Made by a program: the position numbers and the translations under genes. From Himantopus leucocephalus (taxonomy: Eukaryota > Chordata > Aves > Charadriiformes > Recurvirostridae), in contig RSEF01000020.1 of NCBI GenBank assembly GCA_003993805.1, positions 12,581,655-12,645,654 of the forward strand: a DNA stretch of 64,000 nucleotides, given 5' to 3'. The notes below the pieces were generated by a model. It was not told the origin of the DNA. It worked only from the letters and a program-made list of their open reading frames with translations, and searched no databases. Shown in pieces: positions 12,501 through 25,700 of this stretch; position 1 is the stretch's first letter; each line of letters begins with the position of its first letter.

Positions 12501-15500
12501 AACTAGTTTAAGTAAGACACCCGACTTGCAAGCATACAAAGTCTACTTCATATCGCTTCTGAATCTGTCTATGGGTGGAATATATCTGGGATGCAGAAAA
12601 CTCAAATAATGAGTTTACTGTCTTTAAAACAAAATGTTACAGCATTTAAAATTGTGGACAGATTTAACTGTCTAAGAGTAAGGAATTACACTTTTTCCGT
12701 TAAACTGCATTTCTAAACAGAATACAAGACTACTAGTAACAGTCTGCAATCTCTTCTGTGCCCTGCTTTGCTCTTCAGCCAGCATCCAGACAAAACACTG
12801 CCGGGACAGCATAAGCACCACTCTTAATTCTGAGAAAAGAAAAAACCCAACAACTAGACTTTAGTAATCTGATGAAAGATATATTCCTGGAGGTCTCCAG
12901 TGTTCACATATGCATGTTCATTACTAACAACTCCGACTGATCAACGGCTCATCTCTAGTTTGAGGAGGAGAGCAAGTGTCCTAATTTTTCCACTTTCAGA
13001 CAGGGAATTCTTCACTAGAAGACACCTGCTACAGTTGTATAGTTGAAACTAGGATCCTCTATACACCCACCATTTACATTATAAGTTTCAGTTTTCACAT
13101 CACTTCCCTTCTTAACAGCACCAGTTAACACTTCATTTTCGCACCTGCAACCTACCTATGCTTCAGAATATTTGTGCCCATCAGCTACCTGATTTCACCT
13201 ATAATCAAAGGAGCAAGAAGCACAAATAATATATATTTGTGCGTTATTAAATGACAGATGCCAAGATGATGGCACAAAAATTAATTTAAAAAGTTGTGAG
13301 GCATTTGTTACAGGAACACTTGTGACCTAGTTCAGGAAATATCTATTATCTACTCAGAAAATATAAACTCTTCATTAAAAGCTGAAAGAGATAATAGCAG
13401 AACTCCAAAGATTTTCTGTTCAACTATGAAACCAATAAAGTTTTGGCTTAACGTTTTCTTTTTATGTTTGTGTTGTCTGATAAAAATAGTCATGGAGAGA
13501 ACAAATATTTCAACTAAATGTTTTAAAGTTAAAATAACAGGAAGGCGGCCACCACTTCAAAAGTCCTGGCTCTTTTTCCAGTAGCACTGACATGTCTTAA
13601 AACATACCGATTATGTTAAATATACCAACCAAACTTCACCCACACAGGCCAAGACAGTCAAAAAGCATCCTGCCTAGAAAACAGATAAAAATAGCCTGGA
13701 AGATGTTCCCCAGGAGCACATGTAATGCACTCCAACCACTGATGGATGTCGTGGGTTAGTCCGAAGTAAGTCCTCTAATATGTATTCGATCACGTCCCCA
13801 GCACTCACAGCCTCACTCCCCTTTGGGGAGTAGATGTGATTTTCTACTCCTGCTGTGCACTGCTTACTAAAATAGACATACCTCTGGTGTTTGGATCAAG
13901 TGCCTAAATGCAAGGCTGTTGCTTTTTTTAGGGACATTTGTCTATTCACCACGTAGCATGTTTAAAAGTTTAAAAGAAAGTAATTCACATTAATATAACT
14001 AGAACAGGACAAATGCAACAAGTTTAGATCATGAAATTCTCATTTCATTCATTCTTCATCCATTTACAAGAACAAGGCTTTTCAGGACAAACCCATTTAC
14101 ACGGCTTTAAAACCACACCAGCTCAGATCACGTGCATTATTTACTACCTCTTATATTGCCCTGATGCAACTTTTTAAAAAAGATCATGCAAACTTCACAC
14201 ATTACTTTTGTGCCTGATGAGTTTAAACATACTGCAAAAATATTGCTATAGCAGTACATACGCAATATCGAAATTGTGCATGCACAAACTGAATGCTGTG
14301 ACCGAGAAACCTTTTAGTGTTTATATCACTGTTTATAACCTGTAATTAATCACAGTAATAATTACAGCTCTTTTCTTGCTCACAAAGTAGTGTGGCTGAG
14401 ATACCTGAACTTTTTTCTTCCAATCAGAATTTGTTAAATTTACTTTTAGTCAGATTTAAAAGATATAATAAGTTGACCCAGACTATTGAATCATGAAATT
14501 CTATAGAAAAAAAAAAAGTTGATAAAAATATACAAAAGCAGCATCTAAAACAGGGGAAAGTTTAGTCAGTGCTCTCACAGAAAAGATTTTTTTTTTTCCT
14601 GAGGACATTAGTAATATGCAGCACAAGTGCTGTGTTCAAAGCATACATGCTCAGACTGCATAAACGCCAGAAATCAAAATACTTCAATTGTCAATGATTT
14701 TTCCCTATAGGGTGGTAAAGATGAGGTGAACAGTCACTAATCTAAGAGTTTGAAACCAATAATACAAAAACTTTCATACAATATACTTTATTGCAAATCA
14801 AATGTTATTGCTTTTAGCAGAGTACCTATAGTGTGCTTTTTTTTCCTCCCAAACTACAGAACATCTAAAATTTAACCTCTTTTAGAATATAATCAGCATG
14901 AAAGAATACTGACAAATCTTTGATTTGGTTCTGAGCATATATCACAAGCTGAATGAAAGGAATCCTAGGAAACATTAAGTGATAATGAGCCTTTCAAATG
15001 AAATTTTAAGTCCTCATATATAATTCCATTTCTGTGATCCACGTCTCTCTGAAATTTTACAGGGCTTAAGAATGATTCTATCAGAACTCGTTTAATTGGT
15101 AGAAGACCTTATTGCATTCATTTCCACTAGACACTATGGCTCTGCCCACCAAAGGATCATAAGAGCACAACTGCCAAAGTCAGAGTTAATAGTGCCAACA
15201 GGTGATCTATCCCGGTACTTGAGAAACACAACTTGGCTTCTCCCACAACCCTAAACCCAAAATAACTGCAAATGTGGCATCATGCTATCAGCATATGTGT
15301 GTTCCTAATGCTTACTACACTAAGACATATTTACTGCAAATCGGTTTCTTCCTGGGGACTGTAAGTTAGCCTTATTATTTCATATGAGCAAAGGCTGGGT
15401 TTTTTCAATAGGTAAAAGCTCATCTACTAGTGAAAGCTGAATAACCAGGGTCCTGATTTCTATGTAGAAAGCCAAAAAAAAAAAAAGTTCAAAAGTGGTG

Positions 15501-15901
15501 CTTGCTGGGGGGGTGGAAATGGACTCTGCTGCTTTTTGTGTATTCCTCAGCTAAAATCCTATTTGAAATGTGGCTGTTCACAAACACTTATTTCAATCTC
15601 CACAGAACTAAAGGTTTACGTCCTCATGTGGTAGAATTATTTCAAAGTGCACTGTTCTTTTCTGCATGTTTCATTTGTAAAGATATTGCAGAACTTATTA
15701 CATTTTTTAAAAAATGGTTTTAAAGAGAACAATCTTTATTGCACCATAAACTGTATCAGCTGGTCTGTTACCCCTTGAAATGACTAGTTACATATTTGCC
15801 ATCTCATAATGCTTCCATTTCATGTCTGTATCTTGAACTCGGTGAGTAATTGCTGAGAAGAAATTTCAAGTGTTTATTGTATCATAGCCCACAGCAACAT
15901 A

Positions 15902-15917
15902 ATTAGAATCACAGAAT
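15902..15917 (-). repeat. CR1 3'-terminal octamers
   Basis: Read on the minus strand, ATTCTGTG is followed by a degenerate copy ATTCTAAT. CR1 elements end in short tandem octamers of this kind, thought to be recognised by their own reverse transcriptase when copying begins. They fix the 3' boundary and the minus-strand orientation of the element. Confidence 0.8.
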
Positions 15918-16337
15918 GGTTGGAGTTGGAATGGATCTTCAAGGTCATCTAGTTACAACCCCCCTGACGTGGGCAGGGACACCTCCCACTAGACCAGGTT
16001 ACTCAAAGTCCCATCCAGGCTGGCCTTGGACACGTCCAGGGATGGGGCAGTCACAACTTCCCTGGGCAACCTCGGTCAGCGCCTCACCATCCTCACCCTC
16101 TTTCAGTTTAAAATTGTTACCACTTTTCCTACACTCCCTGTTGAAGAGTCCCTCCTCATCTTTCCTTTAGGACCCTTTAATTATTGGAAGGCTGCTATAA
16201 GGTCTCCCTGGAGCCTTCGCTTCTCCAGACTGATAAACCCCATCTCCCTCAGCCTGTCCTCATAGGAGAGGTGCTCCAGCCATCTGATCATCTTTATGGC
16301 CCTCCTCTGGACCTGCTCCAACAGGTTCATGTCCTTC

Positions 16338-17210
16338 TTATGTTTTGGGGCTCCAGAGCTGGACGCTGTACTCCAGGTGGAGTCTCACCAGATTGGAGTG
16401 GAGGGGCAGAATCCCCTCCCTCACCCTGCCGGCCACGCTGCTTTTGGTGCAACCCAGGATGCGGTTGACCTTCTGGGCTGTGAGCGCACATTGCCGGCTC
16501 ATGTTGAGCCTCTCACTAACCAACAACCCCAAGTCCTTCTCCTCAGGGCCACTCTCAATCCGTTCTCTGCCCAGCCTGTATTTGTGCTTGGGATTGCCCT
16601 GACCCACATGCAGGACCTTGCATTTGGCCTTCTTGAACTTCATGAGGTTCATACTGGGCCCACCTCTCCAGCCTGTCCAGGTCCCTCTGGATGACATCCT
16701 GTCCCTCCAGCATGTCAACTGCTCCAAACAGCCTGGTGTCATTGGCAAACTTGCTGAGGGTGCATTCAATCCCACTGTCCACATCTCCGACAAAGATGTT
16801 AAACAGTGCCGGTCTCAATACCAACCCCTGAGGAATGCCGCTCATCACTAGTCTTCACCTGGACATCAAGCCATTGACCTTAACTCTTTGAGTGTGACCA
16901 TCCAGCAATTCCTTATCCACTGAGTGGTCCGACCATCAAATCCATGTCTCTCCAATTTAGAGACAAGGATGTCATGCGGGACAGTGTCAAATGTTTTGCA
17001 CTAATCCAGGTAGATGATGTCAGTTGCTCTTCCCTTATCCGTCAATGCTGTAACACCTTTGTGGAAGGCCACCAAATTTGTCAGGCATGAGTTGCCTTTA
17101 GTGAAGCCATGTTGGCTGTCACCCGTCACCTCCTTATTTTCCATGTGCCTTAGCATAGTTTCCAGGAGGATCTACTCCATGATCTTGCTGGGCACTGAGG
17201 TCAGACTGAG
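16338..17210 (-). pseudogene. CR1 ORF2 reverse transcriptase, decayed fragment
   Basis: This is the C-terminal half of the CR1 pol protein, which in a live element makes cDNA at a nicked target. In minus-strand order I read the segment [14 protein letters not shown], motif A as TFDTVPHD (Asp codon 16986-16988, intact), then SGIPQG and the catalytic box. The box reads FAND instead of FADD because its first Asp codon has become Asn (16741-16743). The downstream segment KFKKAKCKVLHVGQGNPKHK and the C-terminal HLEYSVQLW follow. Damage: in-frame stops at 17172-17174 (TAG), 17001-17003 (TAG) and 16855-16857 (TGA), a probable 1-base deletion near 16905 and a frameshift near 16650-16660. Degraded coding similarity continues below 16338 in other frames. 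The endonuclease domain is absent. No active protein can come from this copy. Confidence 0.9.
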
Positions 17211-17600
17211 TGGTGTGTAATTCCCCAGGTCTTCCTTTTTCCCCTTTTTAAAAATGGGGGTTGTATTTCCCCTTTTCCAGTCAGCGGGAACTTCACCAGA
17301 TTGCCACTACTTCTCAAATATGATGGATAGTGGCTTAGCAACTTCATCTGCCAGTTCCCTCAGGACCCACAGATTAATCTCATCAGGTCCCATGGACTTG
17401 TGCACCTTCAAGTTCCATATCATGGTCACTGCAGCCAAGGCTATCCTTGAGCTTCACATTCCCCACCAGCTCCTCCTTGTTTGTGAGAGCAAGATCCAGC
17501 CTGGCACCTCTCCTCGTTGGCTCCTCTATCACTTAGAAAAGGAAATAATCATCAACGCACTCCAGGAACCTCCTGGATTGTTTACACCCTGCTGTATAAT

Positions 17601-19194
17601 TCCTGTAGGAGTGGTCGGGTGCTGCTCCATGCAGCCTCTTGGGGCAGGCTGGGTGAGCATGCAGGTTTAGAAGCACTGGGGAGGAGGAGAGCGCCTTGCC
17701 TCCCACGTGTCAGATGCTCAGCTGGTGTTAGCAAGTCCAGCATCACAAATCACAGAGGATCTGTGCAGTGCTTGAGGACGATGTTCTGGTGTTTCAGCAC
17801 TAAAGCTGTATTCAGCCCTAGATGTTAACAATTTTGTAAGAAACGCCATTTATTTGAGCTGTGGCCTGAGATGTTCCTGCTGCTGCCTTGATGTGTTTTT
17901 ACTGTAGAGGGATTTCACTAAGCCAGTTGCAGGCTGTAATACATTCATATAGCAAACTTTACATCACACCTAACAGCAAAGTTATAGATGTAATTTGGAA
18001 GTGAATAGCTGCCACTGTGTGGCAAGAGTTACCATAAAATGCTCACCAAGCTATCTAAAAATGTTACTACATATTGATGGCTTACTCCAGACCTCTCAGC
18101 TTTCTGCAATCATGAAACGTGACCACATGATGCTTTTAACCTCTGGAAGGGGCTGTGTGCTTGAGCACCAGGTCACGCTGGCGACAGCAGGCATTGAGGT
18201 TACAGGACTGACATAGCCAAAAGGACGGGGTGAAAGTCCACAGCTGGGGAACATCTCATACTGAACTGAAGGGAATTGGCAGCCCATTATTTGTGTCCCA
18301 TCAGCTTTTCTAAAATTTTTTGCCTAGCGCATTCCTCCCCAGGTAGCGTGCCTGCCTCAACCCTGGGACATAGCGCTGCCTTTGCACTTTCCTGCCACCT
18401 CTCCCAGTGTAATGAGGGATTACCAAACCAGGATACTTGCTGACCTGGATGAAGTCAAAGCTTCTTAAACTGGAAGAGAAAAACATACAAGCCTGTAACT
18501 CTATTTCTCTTTCCAGTTCTTTAGGTGTTCCTTTTCAAAATACAGACATTTTCTGACAGGGCAGTTGCAGGTACAAGGTTTCCCTCAGTGCCTGAGGCTA
18601 ATATTGCATTTCTGATTAACTACTGATCAGCCGTTCAGTGTTCTTCATCCAGGCTAACAGTATAATTTTCATCTAGCAGTAAAGTTTTATCTGCATTGTG
18701 CAGGACTCTAAACACTGCCTCTTCATAACTGACCATTTACCCTGAAATTGCTTCTCTTAACAATCTCTGAGTGCCTGTCAAGGGACTTATAAACCACAAT
18801 AACTTTTGTCTATGCAAGCTGGGCAAATACAAATTTCAATATTGCACATTTGAGCTTGTTACTTTTGCCCCAAATACCTCAGAAAGCAGAACACCACAAG
18901 TGTTTTGTGGTGGTTTTTTTTTTTTTTTTAAGAGTATAATGGAAACAAACAAAACCATCTACTCTCCTTAATGGATGGACTTTTGAAGCCTCCTTCTTCC
19001 TACCACAGATTAACTCTTTCACTTGCTGCATGCACGACCTCTTCCCTGGTTGCTCTTGCACATAGAGATCAACAAGGGGAAAACAATAAAAAAAAAACAA
19101 GTAAAGAAAACCAAAACCACCACAACAAAAAGCTATAGCAACACAAGGGCGGGGACGTGACCTGTGAGTATTTTCAGAAAGAAGCACCCCTTAG
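17601..19194. other. Gene-free stretch after the CR1
   Basis: No gene is visible. The first 100-200 bases may still be decayed CR1, since the 5' edge is blurred. Frames such as 17995-18216 plus and 18096-18287 minus overlap each other antisense and match nothing. A short hairpin (CACCACAA 18892-18899, TTGTGGTG 18905-18912) is followed at once by T16 (18914-18929), and an A-rich patch lies around 19081-19130. Confidence 0.55.
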
Positions 19195-19795
19195 AAATCA
19201 ACCATGCTTCCTCCCTCTGTGTCTCATTTTTAATACTTCTGCCTTTCCAGTCTTGCCGTGCCCCAGGCTACTCATTAACCACCCCTCTTACTGCTGCTCT
19301 TTCCCAACAGGACTTGGGAAGAACAGTCCCGTCTGCTCAGACAGTACTCACTTTCCTTTACAAGCTGTCCTGGACTGCATCCACCCCTTGGAGACTGTGA
19401 TATTTTCTCCTCTTTTACTGGCTTTGTCTCTTGTGATTTTCTTCCCCCACAAGAACCACGGGAAATCACCTCCCTGCCTGCCATGCTACACCACCAAGGT
19501 GGTTTTTCTGTCATCTGGCTCCCTATCCCAGCTGCATCACTCTTCCTAAATGTTAGTTGTACTCCACTGAAACCTCTTATCTCTCACAGTCCGACATGAT
19601 TTTTAACATCTTTCTATTTCTTAGAGGTTTTTTCTCTCATTTTCACTACATCCTTTTGTCACACTCTCCATTGCCAATCAACTTTTTTCCTCCCATGCTT
19701 TTGCCTTCAGGAATCTCCCCCCGACCTCTGATGTTCCTTCCCCCATTCCCTCTCCACTCCTCTTGCTGTTGGCTGCCTTTTCACGTCTCATTCTA
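19195..19795. other. Strand-biased pyrimidine-rich block
   Basis: The plus strand is visibly enriched in C and T for about 600 bases, with many TCCC, CCTC and CTTTC runs, for example around 19680-19770. This explains the long plus-strand open frame at 19157-19549: all three stop codons need purines, so such DNA stays open by chance. The predicted peptide has low-complexity Ser/Pro/Leu-rich composition and no recognisable domain. I see no simple repeat unit. Confidence 0.6.
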
Positions 19796-22700
19796 GAAAA
19801 GTACTGTGGGAAGTTAGTTCACTCAGCTCCCACTGTTAGCCAGAAAAAAACTCAGAGCCAAGTTAGCGCATCATCCACAGGCAATATGTTAAGGAATGTA
19901 AATTCTTCTGCCTGGCAGAGAGCACCATCCTTCCTCTTACTTCATGCCGTGCTCAGCTGGGTGCCAGTGCTTTAGAAGAGGAATGCAGCCCCATTAGAGG
20001 AAGTTTAGTAGTGTGGCCTGTAGCCATTTACACATACATCTAATATTAACAGAGATTTTCCCATAGATATGAATAGCTAGTATTGTCTCTTCATGTAGAT
20101 GTATGGGAGCCCCGAGCTGATGTTTTTCTTCTTGTTTGTTTTTATTAGCTGTAGAATTAATCCTCAGCAGGTTTAATATCTGCCACCATAAATCCTCCAA
20201 AGATTTCAGATGGGTAAAATGTAACTTGATTGTTTGTATGGCTTTGATTAGTAAAACAAAAGAGGTTTTGATCAGCAGCGCTGCATTCTAATCACACAAT
20301 TGTCCTGCTGAGCAATTTCTTGTAGTTACCAGTAAGAAACATGGGTGAGGTATGGGTGGAGTAATAGGAAATGTAATAAGTAGTACAGATATTACATTTT
20401 TCTTCAGTTTGAATAAAGTGACATGTCATTGAGATTAGGCTGCACTTTCCCTGCTCAGACAATCATAAGCACTAACATTCACTCTGCATCATCCTGCTTA
20501 AAAACTTTGAGTCACCCAAGTCGCAGTATACGTTGTTCTTCACAAAGGATATAAGCTTCTCAATTATTTCATCTGTCAGAACAGACTGCAAGGAACTTGC
20601 ATCTTCCATTCACATTTCATTAGAGTATACAAACGCAGCTTGTTTTCTCTCACTCTGTTGCTCTGTAGCTTTTGCAGAAAGCATTTTACAGCTCAACAAA
20701 GAAGTCATCATCACCTCTTGAGCTAAGACAATGACAACAGAATTATGACAGTTTCCTTCATCTACCATTACTTTTGCTGAGCCGAGAGTCTGACTTTTTT
20801 TCAGCAGGGTTTCTTTTCACTTTTTTCTTGGGACAAATGCAAATGAATACATGCAAAATGAACATGAGAACATGGAGAGCTGTCTTAATTAAACAAGGGG
20901 AAAAGCCTCAGACAAGGTCACCTTGAATATATGAGTTAAAAAAAATTGATTTTGCACATTACTTTCACAATGCATTTGAAGCAGATGTGTTTTCTGGTCT
21001 GCATACATTTCAAATAGTTGTTCAAATCCTTCTATTTTCAGACAAAAGCAATGTTATTAAGCTTGCTCTCTTTCTTAGGATCTTTAAGAATATCACAAGA
21101 CCCCTGATCTTGTTTGCTTTCAATTATAATCTTTACGATTTCAAAATAATGTCATACTTTCTGATCTTTGGCAATCTGAATGCAACAGAGACATCATACA
21201 AACAATTCCCAAAGAGCCTTTTTCTATAGCTCGAAGTCAATAACATAACATGGGAGTTCCAGCTCTGAAATAATCTGATTTTATCAATAAAAATTTCAGG
21301 AAGCCTTTCCGTGACTACAGGTTGAATCCTCACATTGCTCCAGCCCTGAATTCTCTTCACTACTCAGCCAAGCTCCTCTCCAAAGCCACACGAAGGAGCC
21401 CTGGGGAACGCTTTCGAGGAATCACTGCTTTGCTCAAGTATTTCAAGTCACTTGACCTTCAGCATTACAGCTGCACCTGGGGTGAGCTAGAGCACTTCCA
21501 GGAAACGCAATGCTTACTCAGCCATGCTGCTTGCAGCGAGTAAAACATTTATTTGCTTAACAGCTAGCATTCTCAGTGACAATAATTATGCTGCCAAGAT
21601 TACATTCTGTTGTTAAATGGTGCATTGGCTTAATTCAAATGATATATTTTATTCCGAGTTCTTCTTCAAGTTGCACTTTAAGTAAAAGCCAGAATAAATC
21701 AGCTCCCCTTGCCAAGGTGCCAGCAGTTTCTCAGAGGGCTGTTTTGCTCTGCTACAGTGAATACGGTTTTACACTATGGTCTCACTGGGAAGACACACAG
21801 ATTAGGTACTACTTACTGCAGAAGGATAGCAGAACTATAAAAATATCTTCTATTAAGTGTTCAGAAATCCTATTAACAGAAACCATGAATCACAGAAAAA
21901 TAGGGCTAGAGGAATAAGTAGCGAGACAAATATTTACACAAAGAATCCCTGCTTTTTCCTGTTATGACTGGCCACAATTTCCTCCATAATCTCCCTTTCA
22001 AAGTGACTGAGGAACAACTGAAAGTGTTATTGATGCTGCTTTTTGAAGAATAGGTTGCAAATATTCAAATTTGTTCTCTTTTGTACTAGTCATATTCTGC
22101 TTCTCTGACCCTCCATCTGAACAAACATCAAATTGGAAATATTTTAAAAGTTCTTCATACTTTAGAAAGTTAAAAAATTATCCGTTAAATTATATTGCTG
22201 AAGGATATACTCTGAAAACTGTGATATGTGAGAAGAACAATCGTGACAAAAACACATAGCAGAAAAATAAAATAGTTTAAAGGCTGTCTGAAGAAAAATC
22301 AAACCTCAAATCTATAACTCATATTAATGAAGACCATACAGAAAGTACTGATCATCCAATTGATTTATGTCAGAAAAAATATGGGAACTCACACACTGGG
22401 TCAATACTACACAGACATATTGTCTTATTTGCTGTACCTCCTCATTGCCTGTTTCTTAGTCACCCCTTGTGGACATAAAATCTTTTCTTATAGGTAGAGA
22501 TAGGAAAAGTACATCGGATTGAAAAAACATCCCCTAATCCTTTTTAGGCATATAGGCAGCTTTGAACATCATGATAACATGGCATCATGGACTCAGAGTG
22601 GTTTCACCACTTACAGGAAAACCCAAAAATCTCACTGAAGCCTACCCCGCCAGCTGAGTTCAGCCACAAATAAAACTTCTGATTTTAGACTCAGAGGATT

Positions 22701-25700
22701 GAGTTTCAATGTCTATTAAGGACTGCTTGTCTCAGGAAGTCACGTTACAGTCACATCCACCAGTTTTGTTCAAATTGTACTTATTTGAGAGGGAGAGAGG
22801 GAGAGAAGCCAACTACTTCACATAGGTAATTTTTCCTCCCATACATTATGGAGATAAAGTTTTTAAAGAGAATAAATGTTTGCATGATAAAAAAAAATTT
22901 AAAAAATTTAGTTGGATGTGTAGGGAAGTTCTTAGCTAACTGTAAAAAAGACTCTGCCTGAATTGTATAGCAAAAAAATTATTATGGTTCAATACAAATC
23001 TAGCGAATATGAAGAGACCTTAGTTAAAAATCCGCCAATATCTTTCAAAATACATTAAACCATGTTGGTGAATAATCAATAACTGTTATTTCACTTGCTT
23101 TCAGTTTATGGATGTTTAAAGATTCTGTCACGATGATGACACCCTAAAGCAGCAATTTTTAATAAAACTAACATATTTCCCTAGCAGGGTTTGGAGTACC
23201 TTCTCTGGTACTTAAACATGTTAGGGACTGTTTATTTATCATTTCTAAGAATTCTTCTGATATTGAGTAATTGCCACTTTATGATATTACGCTTGAAATA
23301 CCAGGAAAATCTGGAGGAGAAAGGGGGAGGACTGATAACAGAGATGTTGAGAATTGTTCTTTCTTATATCTTCCAGCATCCAGTGCATTAGACCAGGCGT
23401 GACTGGAAACCCAGATGACCCAAAAAAGTGGATATAAGCAAATCATCCTCCTCAGCCATGGGTGGATGAGCAGGAAGGCACAGATCTGCTCCATCTGCCC
23501 AGGAGAAGACCAAGGGGAATACAGAGGATGGTGGATGTTCCTCATTTCAAGGCAAATGCCTTCACCGGGTGCAACTCCCCTGCCACTTCAGGAGACTGAG
23601 AAATACAGTTGTTTCTGTGACTACTGTGTACCCATTTGTGTTTGGTCTTATGGAGCAAAAACACTGGCTAGAGCTCCATAGCACACAGATTGGTGTCCTG
23701 CAACCAAGTGATATCCTTGCTTGTATGGAAGGCAAGGGGAATGGAAGACTGTAAACACTATGGTGAGAGGGGGGAAAAAAAAAAAAATTCCATTGTAGCT
23801 TTTACTCTAAACCTATTGAGTCCTGATCAGGCAAACATAAGCGCTTGCCAGAATTTGCTGTCCCACTTCACACGGGAGACATCTGTTCTAAGTATGTGGC
23901 AATGGCAGGCAAAACATCGCTGTTTAACAATTTCAGCTCTTTCCATCCATCATTTCATTCATCTGTCGTACTGAATTTTTCATTATCGTTCTACCTAGCT
24001 CACGTGCTGCAGCTCCGCTTATGCAAAGAGTTTATCGTTTACCAAATTTTAGCAAAAACACATTAGTGGAGATGAAGAAAATAACATTTCCATACAGAAA
24101 CAATAAGCCCTTGCTTATAATACCCATGGAGGAAAATTCACTTTGACAAGCTACTGCTTGAGCTTTACGAGCATCTTAAAGCATCTTGTAATCAAGGCTA
24201 CAGCACACTGTCTGGCTATTAACGTGCTTCTGAAGGATAGTTTGTTGTTATTTTATTTCAAAGCCTTATTTCGGGACAGATTTGTCTTACCGTGTTGATG
24301 ATAACTAAGACTATCAGGATATGCCCATTACATCTCTTTGAAATCCACTCATGAGAAGTTTCAGAAAGTTGTTCAGCATTTCACAGCAGCATTTTTAATT
24401 TCAGCAGAAAGCAAAGACTTGCTGCTTCTTCCCCCCACCTCCTCCCCCATTACTGTATCATGGTGATGTCAGTTATGAACCACAAACTAGACTGCCATTC
24501 AGGAGATCTCTTCATCATGCCAAGTCACTACATGCAGCAAAGCCTAGCATTAAATAGCACAGTTAAATAATAAATGTCTATAGCTTTTGATCAGTTTCCC
24601 TTTATTTCTACTAGGTGCCACCTTGTGCTTGCTTAACTCCCCTCTATTTATGCTGGCACTAAAAAGGGGGAAACCTGCTGCATCTTATCCCCCCATAAGG
24701 TGGGTAATTTCCTCAAGGCAATAGACTCCCAAGCAACCGGGAGAGACTGATCTGAGCTTACAGTGACTGTGGAAGATGGGCTCAGGAGTACAGAACAAGA
24801 GACCTGATTGGCTCCGTGAGTCCTTACATTGCAACACAGATTTTCTCTTGCAACATCTTTAGAAAACAGTTGCTCTTTACACATCTGAGGAGAGATCCTG
24901 TCTGCACAACCATGCACACCAAGGAACAGCAGACAAGCTTTAATTTTGCTTCCTGACACCTCAGTCTGACGTGCCTGAAAGGAAGAATTGCATTAGATTC
25001 GTGTTCTTTGATTCAGACTCAATTTGATTTCCACTAGAATGCCAATAAAGTGCTACTTTCAAACATTTCATTAGAATGGCTAACGTCAAAAGTTTATAGC
25101 TCCGGCGTATGTAAAACACTTTGGGATGCCATTTATTTGAAAGACAATCTATAGATGGGGATAAGTTCTTTCTGTTTCATATTTTCCAGGAAGGCAATAT
25201 CATTCCAGAGGCAGGATTGCTTTGGAGGCTAATTATGCATTCCTGCTGCAGGTTTAATAACAGCAGCATTTCAGAACACAGCAGCAGAGACAAGCACAGC
25301 TGGATGAAGGGTCTGTCAGTGTTTTATGATAAAACATTATCTGCACAGGGTTACAGCATGGTCTAGGCAAAGCACTGTGATGTGAAAGAGGACAAGTCAG
25401 AGCTGTGAGAAAAATCCTTTGACAGATATTAAAAAAACCTAACCCTATTTATCTGAACATCTTTCAAAGATAGACTGGGATATCAAAAGCACTGCTTTAC
25501 ATTTGTTTTCTTGCTTTACTTGAGAAATGGATCCTCTAATTCTGCATGGAACTTGTGCACTTAAATGATCTAGTTCCTTGCTATATGATTAAATTTTTAT
25601 GTCCAGCCATGATCACAATTTGTAGAAGGAACTCACCTGAGCACATTAAAAAAAAAGTCCAGGAGACAGGACTCATTTGTAATTAAGGCACAGGGTGTGG

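Larger units (their letters stand above)
2806..15901. other. Gene-free single-copy stretch
   Basis: There is no gene or intact repeat that I can support. Short open frames (6190-6489 minus, 6507-6842 minus, 8062-8340 plus, 10902-11228 minus) look like chance frames: none resembles a known family and most are contradicted by frames on the other strand. Landmarks are a 10-bp direct repeat CTTTATGTGG at 4911-4930 with a degenerate third copy, an enhancer-like block at 7310-7600 (CCATTGTC SOX-type site, ATTA cores), T10-GACC-A13 at 8790-8816, a perfect 15-bp A/T hairpin at 9524-9561, T14 at 10511-10524, an AATTAATCAC/AATAATTACAG cluster near 14343-14369, and A13 at 15474-15486. Confidence 0.6.
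15902..17600 (-). mobile_element. CR1 LINE, 5'-truncated (Chicken Repeat 1 family)
   Basis: This is a non-LTR retrotransposon of the CR1 family, the dominant mobile element of birds. The plus strand starts with the reversed 3' terminus: octamers ATTCTGTG (15910-15917) and a degenerate ATTCTAAT (15902-15909) on the minus strand, followed by the conserved GGTTGGAGTTGGAATGGATC-like 3' UTR in reverse. Further along, the minus strand encodes reverse-transcriptase segments typical of CR1 (see the pseudogene entry). Similarity to familiar CR1 sequence can be followed to about 17596; the exact 5' end is uncertain and could reach about 17650. Only about 1.7 kb of a roughly 4.5-kb element remains, with no ORF1, as is usual for truncated CR1 insertions. 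I see no target-site duplication, and CR1 usually makes none. Several indels and stops show it is old. Confidence 0.95.

Noticed and set aside
15916..16170. Several plus-strand open frames across 15916-17828
   Set aside because: Those up to about 17600 are the antisense of the minus-strand CR1, and the rest lie at its blurred 5' edge; none is a gene.
19157..19549. 130-codon plus-strand open frame
   Set aside because: It lies in pyrimidine-rich DNA, where stop codons are scarce; the peptide is low-complexity and matches no family.
21020..21035. GTTCAAATCC, a B-box-like motif
   Set aside because: No A box upstream; B-box patterns of this degeneracy are expected several times in 64 kb.
21888..21915. 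AATCACAGAAAAATAGGGCTAGAGG, similar to an old CR1 3' end
   Set aside because: The resemblance covers only about 25 bases and the following sequence does not continue as CR1.
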